From the NCBI GenBank assembly GCA_951217055.1, contig OX578276.1:153893482-153957481 (forward strand): a stretch of DNA of 64,000 nt, written 5' to 3'. A model generated the notes under the pieces. It did not search any database and was not told the DNA's origin. It saw only the letters and a program-made list of their open reading frames with translations. Made by a program: the position numbers and the translations under genes. The number at the start of each line of letters is the position of its first letter. Within the stretch, counting starts at the first letter, position 1. The stretch comes from Gerris lacustris. Its lineage: Eukaryota; Arthropoda; Insecta; Hemiptera; Gerridae. Positions 14,075-24,863 of the stretch are shown in pieces.

Positions 14075-14625
14075 TTGGTGTGGCACACAGCTTCCTCGCA
14101 TCCAATCACGTACTTTATTGATTTTATAGTTTTACAAGCCATTATTCTCTAATTGTTTCCCCTGTTATTTTAATCTGTCGAAAATGTTTTGATTTTTTTA
14201 CATAAATTAAAGTATCAATTTAGCAAAAGTTAAAGAGCTCAGACGGTTCTAATTAATCTAGGGCTATCTGCGAACTACTTTCAATAAACTATAAAAGTGT
14301 CATACAAATCAAATATGTACTTTTGAAGCTAAAGGTGTAAATAAATGTATGTTTGTGTGCATGTGGAAGAGAAACAAATTAGCGCAGAAGGTTTAAACTT
14401 ATATGGGATCAACAATGGGCTAATTATGACCTACCATCTAAACTTCATTAAAAAGTAGTTTTTAAGATATGTTGGTTCGCAAAAATTAAACGACATACTG
14501 ACAGACCGATAGACCGACGGACGGACCGATAGACATGGAACCAAACATGTTCCCTGATATCTGAAACGGATTTCTTTCATGGAATTTTTGAAATCGGGGA
14601 CATAACATTTTTTCGTTCTTCAGAA
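14075..14625 (+). repeat. Family B interspersed repeat abutting the jockey fragment
   Basis: Near-complete copy from CCAATTGGTGTGGCACACAG to TTCTTCAGAACGATC. The expected last block (CTTCCGTTACCTTCGG) is absent, and LINE coding sequence begins a few bases later. Confidence 0.8.
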
Positions 14626-14635
14626 CGATCCGTTC

Positions 14636-15350
14636 TGATACGATCTACCCCGAACATCCGTTTACAAACCTAGCTTCCTTTGCTGATGATAAGTGCATCA
14701 TTTCATCTCACAAGAATCGCCTTATAGCTTCAGAAAACGTCCAGAACCACCTTTCTCTCCTAGAAACCTGGTTGAGAAAATGGAGAATTAAAATAAATGA
14801 GAACAAAAGTGTTCATGTTACTTTTTCATTAAATCGTGGTAATTGCGAACCAGTATTTCTCAACCAGGTTTTAATCCCTCATTCCAGCTCAGTCCGCTAC
14901 CTTGGGTTACACCTTGACAGACGATTAACTTGGTCACATCACACAAAAATAAAAAGGCAAGATACAAACAGACGCAATAACCTTCTTAAACGCTTACTCA
15001 ACACACTCCAAAATCACACTACACAACAAATTACTCATCTACAACACCATAATAAAACCCTCATGGGCATACGGCATAGAACTCTGGGGCTGCATCAAGC
15101 GTTCCAATTCCTACCGCATACAATCCCTTCAGTCTAAGATCCTTAGAAAAATTGCTAACGCTCCCTTTTACTTGACTAACCATATCCTCCACACTGATTT
15201 CCAAGTTCCTTTTGTTCGCGATTTCGCAGTTTCCCGATACAAAACCTTCCATAGTTCCTTCTCCACTCATCCTAATCCTTTAGTCCAAAATCTATCTTCC
15301 CACCACATCCCATCGCATTGGCCAATGGGATGTGGTGGAGACATTTAAGA
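14636..15350 (+). pseudogene. Jockey-type LINE reverse transcriptase, C-terminal fragment with frameshift
   Basis: The frame from 14636 reads the FADD form of the reverse transcriptase catalytic motif (residues encoded at 14679-14690), then a segment with LETWLRKWRIKINENKS and SSSVRYLGLHLDRRLTW, typical of the palm/thumb region of jockey-clade LINEs. After about 14990 the frame shifts, and the new frame carries KPSWAYGIELWGC, SNSYRIQSLQSKILR and LHTDFQVPFVRDF, the usual region after the polymerase domain. The 5' nine tenths of the element, including the endonuclease and most of the polymerase, is missing. A poly-A tail follows at 15582-15630. This is dead on arrival through 5' truncation plus a frameshift. 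The family call is from remembered motifs, not a search. Confidence 0.9.
15302..15339. repeat. Short inverted repeat at the end of the LINE coding region
   Basis: CCACCACATCCCAT and its inverse ATGGGATGTGGTGG face each other across about 10 bp, so the end of the reading frame would fold as a hairpin. Confidence 0.75.
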
Positions 15351-15581
15351 GATTTAATAGTGTAGTAGAAAATTTGACACGTATCTATATTTATATCATT
15401 AATTGATTATTGTTATCTACTTATCTATGTCATCAGCTTATCTGATTTTACACACCAGTAAGTGCTGTCACTGGGCAGAATCTTACATCTCGTTATTTCA
15501 TGTTACAAATACTCTCCAATCATTAATCAACTGTATTGCTTGTATTGTATATTATAATGTTGCCATAAACGAAATTTAAAT

Positions 15582-15630
15582 TAAAAAAAAAAAAAAATAA
15601 AATAAAAAAAATAAAAAATAAAAATTTAAG
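15582..15630 (+). other. A-rich tail of the LINE copy
   Basis: A run of about 16 adenines, then AAATAAA-like repeats, about 230 bp after the last recognisable codon. It fits target-primed reverse transcription. Target duplications were not found because the 5' end abuts another repeat. Confidence 0.7.
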
Positions 15631-16265
15631 ATAGCAACAGAACTAACAACATTATCTTTATAGATTTTTTAATTTTCAGGTCAGTCATAAAAATAATAGA
15701 AATTAAACAAAATTAAAAATCTTAAAAAACACGTTTTCGAACAGAAACTATTTTCTTTCCACCCAAACCATTAATTTTACGGTTTGCACACATTAATCCA
15801 GCCAATTTAAGCTATATAAAACAAGTTTTGTCAAGTCATTTCATAAAAATATCTCAATTAAATTTTTACGTAGATTTTTTAACTTTGATCTTGAATAGTT
15901 TGATGTTGATGACTCTCGAATTTTTGGGGAAAATCACTGATTAAATACTGGCCATCATTATAGAACATATGATAGAATAAAAAACCTTGTGTCGGCTTAT
16001 TTATGAATCTCAGAACGATTTGTTACGTAAATTAACTCAGCTATAGTGTTTATTATTTGGTTAATCGTTCTTATATATGTGGGTCTCCTAACTGTAGACT
16101 CTCAGTGTAATTTAACTTAACTGATAACTCTGATAAGATATCTGATGAAGGCGCGAAAATATTAAAACAGTGTTGCCAGACTCCACTCAATAAGTTAAAT
16201 AATAAAAAAAAAAATCCATCTCCCTGGAATTGTAATGGGGGCAAGTGTACATAACTCCAAAGTAA
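15631..16265. other. AT-rich spacer, no gene seen
   Basis: No supported exon, repeat end or RNA gene recognised. Confidence 0.5.
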
Positions 16266-16269
16266 GGCG

Positions 16270-16516
16270 GCACTTCTTTAGATTGTTACTCCCCTGTGTT
16301 TATTTAGAATATAAATGACTATGACTAAATAACTATTAAGACAAAGGGATGTTTAGTTGTTTAGTCCAACGTACTTTGGGACAAAGGAATATCCCACTCC
16401 TGCTTTTATAAGGTGAGTAACAGTCTAAAGAAGAACATTCCCTACACCTTCTTTAGATTGTTACTCCCCTCTGTTATTTTTAAAAAATAGAATGCGAGTA
16501 ACACTCTAAAGAAGTG
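16270..16516. mobile_element. TIR element with nested inverted ends
   Basis: The left end reads GGCACTTCTTTAGATTGTTA and the right end is its near inverse, GAGTAACACTCTAAAGAAGTGCC in part. A second, internal pair (CTAAAGAAG near 16430 and CTTCTTTAGATTG near 16448) suggests two copies joined or one inside the other. The core shares ACTATTAAGACAAAGGGAT and GGGACAAAGGAATATC with the otherwise different element at 5018-5233. Confidence 0.7.
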
Positions 16517-16596
16517 CCAGTGAGGATATATCTCTTACATTGCATATAAGTTCTGAGCTCTTCTTTTTAAATTTAATATATATATATATATATATA

Positions 16597-16671
16597 TATA
16601 GATGTGAGGGAGTTAGTGAGGTACGGTCTAAAGTCTTTAGACCGTACCTCACTAACTCCCTCACATCTATA
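16597..16671. repeat. Perfect 37-bp hairpin
   Basis: Two 37-bp arms are exact inverse complements around a single T at 16634; the left arm contains GATGTGAGGGAGTTAGTGAG. It lies between TA microsatellites at 16577-16600 and 16697-16759. No polyT terminator or tRNA-type box supports an RNA gene here. Confidence 0.95.
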
Positions 16672-16694
16672 CTTTACGGTTGCTAACTTCATCT

Positions 16695-16696
<2 letters not shown>

Positions 16697-16776
<80 letters not shown>
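16697..16776. repeat. (TA)n microsatellite and T run
   Basis: Pure TA array followed by about 17 T. Confidence 0.97.
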
Positions 16777-16779
16777 TAA

Positions 16780-17205
16780 TTAATTTACAATACAGTTTTT
16801 TAAAAAATGTTATAATTTGATACTGGACTTTTATATTACTAGACTATGAAGTACAGAAGTTACTAAATATTTTACTAGAGCTATTTTTAAAAATAATATA
16901 ATATATTTGAAGAATTAAATATAGTGAATAATTTTTATATTGTAATTTATAAAAAAAAAGTACATTTACCAAAACTGAATGAAACTGTTCCTTTAAGAGA
17001 ATTCAATATGTTATAGTTTTAATAATTTGTTTTTATTTTATTTAATTTATATTTACATTATATATAATATGTATATTTTTTTAAATATCGTTTAATTAAA
17101 GTGAAAAAGTGATTTTAATTATGAAACAAAGTGACTTCAATATTGACTGAGCGCCTCTGCAATTAATACTAAATATGTTACTAAAGGTATGTTTTTTTTT
17201 GTTTG
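16780..17205. other. AT-rich spacer, no gene seen
   Basis: Very AT-rich; no supported coding or repeat feature. Confidence 0.5.
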
Positions 17206-17209
17206 TTTT

Positions 17210-17905
17210 TTTTACGTTGGTACTTTGGTATGTATTTTTCCCCTTTTTAGGGTTTCGTAGATGATCCTCGACGCTGAGGAAGATGTGTCTGTCCGTCCGT
17301 ATTACTTTGTTTTGCATCCCCCGGTATGTTCACGCTAGAGAGTTGAAATTTGAAATACTGGCGTAATTTTTTGACCAGCACATAAGAAAAATATTGAGAA
17401 GTTTAAACATTTAATATTATGTGCATGCGTAATGTGCAAAATGTGCTAAGATCAAATTTATATTTTTTAATTTTTGAGAGGGGTATCAAATTAATTCTAC
17501 TGAAGAGTAGATTACAAACTTATATCATATTTTATGAGTATTGGGCTTTTTTTTTCATCAATGTTACGTTTTTACCACCAACATTTCACACAAAAAATGC
17601 CCCTCCCCCCCCCCCCCCAACCACTCTATAACGATTTGTCCTAAATTTATGGTAGGGTGTTGTTGAAAATTGCCAGGAAAAAAAAAAAAAAACTTTTCGT
17701 TTATACTGATAAAAAAACATTGTGAATCCCTCGGGGATCGAACTAGGGACTCTAAACTGTTGTTTTGTGTCTATACATTTAAATTTGTTATTAGTATTTA
17801 TTTATTTAATTAGTATTTACTTGTTATTCGTATTTAAAGCTTAAGATTTTAAAGGGGGGGGGGGGGGGATTTTTTCCCCACAAAAAAGCGACGTATGAAA
17901 AATTC
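17210..17905 (+). repeat. Family E interspersed repeat, partial
   Basis: Starts with TAGGGTTTCGTAGATGATCC and GTGTCTGTCCGTCCG, as at 45327-45540. Homopolymer C, A and G tracts near 17600, 17680 and 17860 interrupt it. A GGGATCGAACTAGGGA block resembles an inverted tRNA B box, as in family A. Confidence 0.6.
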
Positions 17906-17939
17906 TTAAAACATAGTTTTTTTGGTTTTATGACAAAGA

Positions 17940-18150
17940 ATAACTGATCTTTTTTAAAAGTTTGTCAAATAGATGAAGTTCCCAAAAAACTCATTTTCCA
18001 AAATTCCAATTTTGCATTTGATGTTTACGTTTACGCAAGCGTTGCGAGTGAACGCATGGCAGATACGCTGTCCAACGAACTCGTCCTGGATATTATACCA
18101 AATTTCAACTAAATCTATCATCATTCACTCAAGTTACCGTCATTGGTCGA
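17940..18150 (+). repeat. Family F interspersed repeat, partial
   Basis: Carries CGTTTACGCAAGCGTTGCGA and ATACCAAATTTCAACTAAAT, the same order as in 1-510. Confidence 0.7.
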
Positions 18151-18666
18151 TTTCATCATGTTTTAAATTGATCATAGTAAATCATGATTACAGAACTGGT
18201 ACTAGGCCCTTGGTTGGCCATGGATACAATATAATTTTTACTTTGTTAATTGCTACTTTTATTTTATATCGTTTTATTTTACAGCTACGGCTGAAAGCTG
18301 AAGGTAGCAAATAATCAAGTGTAAAGGTATTAAAACTATGTTTTAAGTTAAAGTGTAAAGGTAATATGTTAAACTGATGTTTTCTCAGTAATTCACTATT
18401 AAATATAATATATTATAATTTAAATCAAATTATAATTATTAACAACTACGGGAAACAGACAGAGAAAAATACACTCCAGCGCTGGGATTTGAACCACAGG
18501 TTCTATATAGGCCTGTGGTTCTATATAGGTACCAATTGTGTACTTTATAATTATAAGCGTTATTTCTCGATCTAGTTCTTTGTCATTAATGTTGACTTCT
18601 CAGATTTGTGGAAAATTGAAAGCTTAAATTCGGGACAAGGTATCATTAACGTCAGAGAAATTCATT

Positions 18667-18740
18667 CTCCTGCGTAGCTTAGTTGGTAGAGCGCTATACT
18701 GGAAATATAGAGGCCTGTGGTTCAAATCCCAGCGCTGGAG
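18667..18740 (+). ncRNA. tRNA-like block, copy 1 (SINE head or body)
   Basis: An A-box-like TAGCTTAGTTGG and a B box GGTTCAAATCC are spaced as in tRNA. The anticodon arm is a perfect 5-bp stem, CTATA/TATAG, with a 7-nt loop CTGGAAA, giving anticodon GGA. The acceptor arm pairs at six of seven positions. The T stem is poorly paired and there is no long variable arm, so a working serine tRNA is unlikely. Confidence 0.7.
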
Positions 18741-19012
18741 TGTATTTTTCTCTGTCTGTTTCCCGTAGTTGTTAATAATTATAATTTGATTTAAATTAAA
18801 ATTTAATCTTTCCGTAGTATGAATACTACCAAAATCGTAAAATATGAATTTCTAATTGATTGTACTAAGTACAGGTACTAATTGGGTACTTTATAATTAT
18901 AAGCGTTATTTCTCGATCTAGTTCTTTGTCATTAATGTTGACTTCTCAGATTTGTGGAAAATTGAAAGCTTAAATTCGGGACAAGGTATCATTAACGTCA
19001 GAGAAATTCATT

Positions 19013-19086
19013 CTCCTGCGTAGCTTAGTTGGTAGAGCGCTATACTGGAAATATAGAGGCCTGTGGTTCAAATCCCAGCGCTGGAG
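19013..19086 (+). ncRNA. tRNA-like block, copy 2
   Basis: Identical to the block 346 bp upstream, inside the tandem duplicate of the element. Confidence 0.7.
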
Positions 19087-19209
19087 TGTATTTTTCTCTG
19101 TCTGTTTCCCGTAGTTGTTAATAATTATAATTTGATTTAAATTAAAATTTAATCTTTCCGTAGTATGAATACTACCAAAATCGTAAAATATGAATTTATA
19201 ATATATTAG

Positions 19210-20197
19210 CACAAACGTTAGGAGTAATAATTAATATAAAAATACCATTTTTGATAACTGGTCTTATATACAACTGTCGCGGGCTCAACTGGTCCCGCGG
19301 CTTGACTACTTGTTTTTTGTTTATTCGTTTATAATTATTTTCATTGTTGTTGAATTAATTTTGTTTTAAAAGTGTCACAAATTCTCTTACGAGAAATATA
19401 GAATAAAGATTATCAAAGTCTTCGTAAGAGAGTTGTTTTTATACTTCTGTTATAAAGTCACACGCGCTGCAAAGGAAAAGACGTTACAGCAGCGACAATT
19501 TGGTTTTTTTTTTTTTGGCTTCTGTATTCTTCACCTCAATGGTTCCCATGTGCAAAATTTGGGGAAGATTGAACGACGGGAAGTGGTTCAAAATTGGGGT
19601 AACGGAAACGTGCGATGAAACTTACAAAGAAAAGTAATATAAGACTAGTAATAATAAAAATATCTTAAAACATGTTTTCAGCATTCAAATATTAAAACTT
19701 TTCGCGGGGGGAGGGTCCCCCCTCCCGATATGTTCCCCCCTTAAAGTCAACTCTGGATTCGCCCTTGGGAGTAATAGTTGAATAACTATATCCAATGAAT
19801 AAGTGACAAACTAACATCAACTTGATTTTTGGTCTACTAACTAATTCTTCATTCAGGATCGTGGAAATCACATTGTCCACCAAAATGGACGGGACATAGC
19901 CGCTCTCTACTGATTTATTTTTTTCGAATGCCTATTGCCAAGATATGTCCCGCAGACCAACATAGCCAACCACATATTCTTAAAGGGCACGAAAAGATTA
20001 AGAGACAGACAAAATTCTAACTTGATGTCAGTCACACTTATTTGCACGCTGTTTTCCGGAACTATTCTCGTAATATAAATCATTCTCGATTTTCAAACAC
20101 TGTAAATCAATTGTTCATTTTTACTTATGAATTATATTGTTTCATATTAATTATTTCAAGTCGATAATAATTGATCTAGTGATATTATTTGTTGCAG
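19210..20197. other. Spacer upstream of gene 1 exon, first exon not found
   Basis: Gene 1 has no start codon in its first recognised exon, so an exon carrying the ATG and perhaps a promoter should lie upstream, here or further left. I saw no ATG exon with a convincing donor. GGGGGGAGGGTCCCCCC near 19705 forms a small inverted repeat. Confidence 0.4.
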
Positions 20198-20420
20198 GGA
20201 TTGTTATCAGGGTTTCATGTGTTTGGCTACTTGCTGTTATCAAGGCTACAGGTGATCTGGGCTCAGCCCTACAAATCAAGATACTTCTTACAAGAAGACA
20301 ACTCAGGATCGGCTGACGAACAAGATTCCCAGGTCTACGATTCAGATCGAGAGAGGAAAACACTGTCTAAACTAACTATAGATCAACTAATCCACCTTAA
20401 ACAAGCTGTAGCCAACGGAC
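20198..20420 (+). CDS. Gene 1, internal exon a (signal-like segment and acidic ectodomain)
   Basis: The acceptor TATTTGTTGCAG ends at 20197 and the donor ACGTGAGT begins at 20421. The frame starts in phase 0 and ends in phase 1; an in-frame stop lies just upstream of the acceptor, so the start codon must be in an earlier exon. The exon opens with a hydrophobic stretch of about 20 residues containing FGYLLLSRLQVIWA, then QPYKSRYFLQEDNSG, which looks like the core and cleavage region of a signal peptide. An acidic, polar region and a helical segment LSKLTIDQLIHLKQAV follow. Codon use and GC content stand out from the AT-rich surroundings. I do not recognise the family. Topology (lumenal or extracellular) is inferred. 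Confidence 0.85.
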
Positions 20421-21123
20421 GTGAGTATTATCCATCTGATTATGTAAGTTTGTCAGGTCTATCATACTAGGGATGGGATAACAATTATAGCTAAACATCG
20501 ATGTTTTCGATATATCGACATAAATTCAACTACCCAACGAGCGAAAAACATAAAAAAGATGGGTGCATCCTCAAACCTTTTCAAAGGTTGAAGTTAAATA
20601 AGTGTACATTAATTTGATAGATATGCATCGTGTCGGGTAAATAAAAGAGCTAAGTGGGGGTAAATAAAAGAGCTAAGTGGGGGTAATTAAAAAGGAGAAC
20701 ACGCCCTGAGTACAAATCAAAGTACTGAGTAAAATCTATAATATATTTGATCTTGATTTTTTACAATATTATTAATTAACTAATATTTCGCTTCAGTTTT
20801 CGACGTCTTATTTTCGATTTTGAAGTTCCTTCAGGTCAACGTGGATAGTTTTGGTCGTATATATGGATATTTGCGATTCATCGACATCGATGTCACGTAC
20901 CAACACTATAAGTAGGTAGACACTTTGTATCTATGTCAAATTTGTAATGAAATAAGGAGTACCAAATTAAAAGGGTTGTCATTTATGGTACATCACATTA
21001 TACATGACTACCCCCCCCCCCCCCCTCCCCCTACTTTAATAGACGTGATTTATATTTACCAATGTTTGTGTATTTCTGGTTAATAAGGTTTCTGGTTAAA
21101 CATAATTGTTATGTACGCGTCAG
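20421..21123. other. Gene 1 intron a
   Basis: About 700 bp starting GTGAGT and ending ...GTCAG. It contains a tandem duplication of the block AAATAAAAGAGCTAAGTGGG near 20640-20690 and a C tract at 21011-21024. Nothing else recognised. Confidence 0.7.
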
Positions 21124-21246
21124 GTGTGAAGGAGGCGTGGGAGGCGGCCCAAGGCAGTTCATCGAGGAAGTGGAAGTTCCCTACGAAGAGAGACGACGGC
21201 TGGTGGCCTGAATACGAAGAGGAATCATACTGGAAACCGTCCTACG
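21124..21246 (+). CDS. Gene 1, internal exon b (Trp/Tyr-rich segment)
   Basis: The acceptor ...GTCAG ends at 21123 and the donor GGTAAC starts at 21247. Phases are 1 in and 1 out, so the split codons read Arg at the 5' junction and Glu at the 3' junction. The 41 residues begin RVKEAWEAAQGSSSRKWKF and include DDGWWPEYEEESYWKPSY, a stretch rich in tryptophan, tyrosine and glutamate next to the membrane segment in the following exon. No known motif recognised. The length of 123 nt keeps frame if skipped. Confidence 0.85.
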
Positions 21247-21768
21247 GTAACATAACATCTCTACTAGAGTAGTGTTCACTCGTGTGCTTCATGTTCACTC
21301 GCAACATTACATTTACACATCGGGTATAAAATAACAGTTAACATCACCTAATGGTTCTCTTCGCATCGTTCCTCTAATTTCACTCCAAGCATTTAGACCC
21401 CCGAGTGTTAAAGCATCACAAGTTTCCCTGTATAGTAATAATTTCAAGATAAAAATAACTTTTTATATACATACTACGTTTTTAAATTTTCTGTTGAATC
21501 GTATGTAATGTTGATAATATTATTGCTATTGTTATATAATATATAATTTTAGTGAAAAAAAAAAATAGTTCCGAATTTATTTACTTCACATAAATGACAA
21601 CCATCCAGAGAGCTGATCTTAAACCTATAAAAGGACAAATCTTTGTACAACGGATCTCCCCAACACCAAATCTAAACCGTGCCATCGATATATTTGAAAT
21701 AATATAATCGATAAATAATATAATCGATATATTTCCTGTTTTGCTGTCATTCAATGTTTATCTCTTAA

Positions 21769-22110
21769 GCCGGGTTTACACGATCCAAGTTGACTTGGAC
21801 CAAATCAGTTTTGACACTATTTTGACGCTACTTGGATCGTGTAAACAGGTTATCAATGTCAACTTGGACATCCAACTTGAGTTAGACGTTATTTTGTAAG
21901 GAGACTAGGATGGCGTCAACCATATGATTATGACAAGAAAGCTGTCAAAAATGAGAAAAGACGTGAAAAGTTGTGACGGATTTGTTTATAAGAAGGGTAT
22001 TGACAGCTTTTATTTCTTTCAATTTTTGTTTTTATTCCTTTGCTTCTAAATTATTTTTTTTGACAAGTTCCCCTACTTAGACCAAGTATACTTGGATCGT
22101 GTAAACACTG
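21769..22110. mobile_element. GGC-end MITE (Spy-like) in gene 1 intron b
   Basis: Left end GCCGGGTTTACACGATCCAA, right end the inverse, TTGGATCGTGTAAACACTG with the outer GC bases decayed. The body uses the paired motifs AACTTGG and CCAAGT. Belongs to the set sharing a GGCNNGTNYACAC-type end. No ORF. Confidence 0.75.
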
Positions 22111-22134
22111 TATCAAAAATTCATTTTTATAAAA

Positions 22135-22440
22135 ATCACAAATTTGAAACCCGTCAAAATGAAGATTGCGTAAATATGGGACATGGCCAAACAAATAAAA
22201 TAACTTGCGGTTTTTTCCGAACTAACTTTCCATACAGCAAAATTTGCTGAAAACCAATTACATTCTGCTGAAAGATGGCTAAAAGTATTAAAATAATGCA
22301 TGGTCATCGTGTTCTGAGCTATGTTAAAAGTTTCAAATGTCTAGCTATTCGGGAAGTTAGTTAGAAATCGATTGCCAGATATGTACCGGACAAACAAACA
22401 AACAAACAAACAAGAAAGCAAGCTAAAAAAAAGTAGTAAA
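22135..22440 (-). repeat. Family I interspersed repeat, reverse copy
   Basis: Inverse of 12955-13250, including the (CAAA)n tract at 22393-22412 and GGTTTTTTCCGAACTAACTT. Confidence 0.8.
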
Positions 22441-22734
22441 ATAGTGTCTTATGTCTCTGTTGTTATCAGTGATGTAGAAGCAGGGCCCACGACGTGGGTA
22501 GGCATTGGTAAAGTACAATCCATCTAGGAAGGGTCCGGAAAGTAAGTTGTGGGAGGCCCTCCAATAACCAGCTATGCAACTGGTATTAATCATTGATGAC
22601 CAAAATTTTATTATTAAAATAAAGTTGCCAAGTATGTGTGCATCCAGTCCACATTAATAGCCCTCAGGCAATTTAACAAATTGGACGTGTTCGTCGTCCA
22701 GCATAATCAGCACAGCCATTTCAAGATGGCGTCC

Positions 22735-23290
22735 ATTAATAGTACATTACGCGTCGAGTGCGGAAAGTAGCAGTTTGCATGCAAGTGTGGAGTTTGCACC
22801 CGAGCGACAGCGAGGGTAGTAAAACCACACGAGCAATGCAAAATGCCGTTTTCACACGAGTTGAGTACCGTACTTTATCTACGATTGCTAGATTTAAATA
22901 ATAAATACAGAAATAAAAATACTTGCTGTATGTAAGTTCGTATCTCTCTCTTGATAAAGATGGCATTCATTCTTGAGTTGTATTTTTTGCCGAATTAATT
23001 ATTTCTGAAGGAGTATTATTCTCCACATTTTCGTCAGTCACTTGATTCACTCATTGTTTTTCACTAAAAACTCGATATAAACAGTTACTGGAACAGCAAA
23101 TTAGTATTGTTAAATGTAAACAAACTCGCAAATCGTGCGTTAAACTGAAGAATTCCTCTTCTTTACCGCTCTAAAGTGGTAAAGAAGAGGAATTCTTCAA
23201 AACTATGAGACGCACATGCTCAATGAATACAAGTACGTAAAGAATCACTGTCAACGCATCTAAACAGAGATATGTTTATATTTCGTATCA
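22735..23290 (-). repeat. Family C interspersed repeat, reverse copy
   Basis: Inverse of the 25600-26180 copy. A perfect palindrome GAAGAATTCCTCTTCTTTAC / inverse lies at 23149-23200. Its reverse-strand frame preserves LPSLSLGCKLHT and ERYELTYSK of the recurrent family C ORF. Confidence 0.8.
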
Positions 23291-23299
23291 ATCGTAGAT

Positions 23300-23760
23300 A
23301 AAAGTTTGTTTCACTCAATCTTTGTGAACTAACACTTCTTAAAAACTACTCCACTGGTAATATTAAAATTTGGATAGTAGGTCATAATTAGCTCATTGTT
23401 GATCCCATATAGGTTTTGACCTTTTGCAGCCATTATTTCTTTTCTCTTCTACACACGCACAAACATACATTTATTTACACCTATATCTTCAAAAGCATTG
23501 TTCTGACTTTTATAAAATTTGGATTACTTGTCGAAAATAGTCCGCAGATTCCCGAAGATAAATTTCAACCGTTTGCGCTCTTTAAATTTTGCTTATTTTA
23601 TACTTTAATTCATGACGAAAATTAAAATAATTTTGACGGATTGAAATAACAGAGAGAAAGTTAGATAAATAAAAATAGGCTGTAAAAGCATAAAATAATT
23701 AAAGTGTGCAAAATAGGAAGCTATGTGCCACACTAGTTGGCAGACTATTTTATGATAGAT
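23300..23760 (-). repeat. Family B interspersed repeat, reverse copy
   Basis: Runs from TCATAATTAGCTCATTGTTG to GTGCCACACTAGTTGGCAGA, the inverse of the family B start block. Confidence 0.8.
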
Positions 23761-23764
23761 AGGT

Positions 23765-24182
23765 TTTATTTAAATCTATTACTCAGTTCTGTAAAATTTA
23801 ATGAATTTTCTTGCACCAAGAAAATTTTCCAAAGGATCCAAATTTCTCCTATGCGTACAATTTTCCCGAAAAATACCTTTAAAGTTGTAAGGTTCTGAAA
23901 ATGTATGTTTTTGGGGGTTTGTAACACAATTTTTTTGTTCTAAAAATAGCGTTGTGAAATATTTTCAAACTTTGTTGAACACTTAAGTCAAAAAATTCTC
24001 TGACCTTGCTAAGAACCTTATTTAAAAAAAAAAAATTGTTTCCTTTTATAAATTTCTTTGTATTTCTATTAATTTTTCAGCTCTATAACAAATGCTTTAT
24101 GACTAATTTCAGATGATGACTGACATTATTCTAAAGGATTACAATTGATGTAAAGTGAGGGGGGAGGAACATAAATAAATTG
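23765..24182. other. Spacer, no gene seen
   Basis: AT-rich intronic sequence without recognised features. Confidence 0.5.
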
Positions 24183-24190
24183 GGGAGAGG

Positions 24191-24863
24191 GAGGCCCGTA
24201 ACTACAATCTTGGAGGCCCTGGGTAAGATTATTCTGGGGCCCTTCGTGGTGTCAAGGGGATACCTCCCCCCCCCCCACCCCCCAAAAAAATAAGGGGGTA
24301 CGGCATTTTTTTTGAAAAATACCCCCGCCCCCCCAAAACGTGTTTTAATGCATTCTAAAGGTCAAATTTACCCACATCTATAGTATTTTATTTTGCGCAT
24401 GACCCAAAATCGAAAATGTCTAATTTAGCCTCTATAGCTATATCCTCACCTACCTCCTGGTTAATTTAGTAAGGCTACTAATTAAATACATGTATAACTT
24501 ATACTTATACGATCTCTTCGTAACAATTTAAGGAAAAAATTCTGATAAAGGTGAACAATATATTGAGTTAGCGTCAGTTTTTTGTCAGTTCACCGTGTAA
24601 TAGTCCTCAAAAAACTTACTGGTGAACTACGCTTGTCATACGTTGCCACGGGGCCTCTGGTGCGTGAAAATATTGAATATTTTTCTGTAAATGTCTAGGG
24701 GCCTCCTAGTTTCAAAAGAACCGTTTAATAATAGTCCATAATTATTCTCTCCTGAAACTAATTTTTTTGATAAAAGGCTTTTAAAATTCACATTATTTCG
24801 TTATGCCCATTGAAATTCAAATAGGGCCATAGGATCGGGGGCCCCGGGGTAGTTACGGCCCTG
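24191..24863. mobile_element. hAT-like non-autonomous element
   Basis: Left end AGGCCCGTAACTACAATC and right end GTAGTTACGGCCCTG are imperfect inverses of the CAGGGCCGTAACTAC-type ends common in hAT-type elements. GGGAGAGG flanks both sides (24183-24190 and 24863-24870, with a one-base uncertainty), an 8-bp duplication. No transposase ORF. Confidence 0.65.

Larger units (their letters stand above)
18416..19197 (+). mobile_element. tRNA-hairpin element, dimeric, with 11-bp target duplication
   Basis: The left end is TAATTTAAATCAAATTATAA and leads into a reverse-strand copy of the tail plus the tRNA-like 3' half (18416-18515). Two direct units of 346 bp follow; each has a leader, a tRNA-like block and the same tail in forward sense. 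ATAATATATTA is present at 18405-18415 and again at 19198-19208 as a candidate target duplication. The same boundaries occur in the copy at 34319-36086. A partial hairpin copy is at 32620-32790. Mobilisation by a LINE is inferred. Confidence 0.8.

Noticed and set aside
18667..19086. Two working serine tRNA genes
   Set aside because: A and B boxes and the anticodon arm are good, but the T stem pairs poorly, no long variable arm is present, and the block is part of a mobile repeat with inverted fragments.
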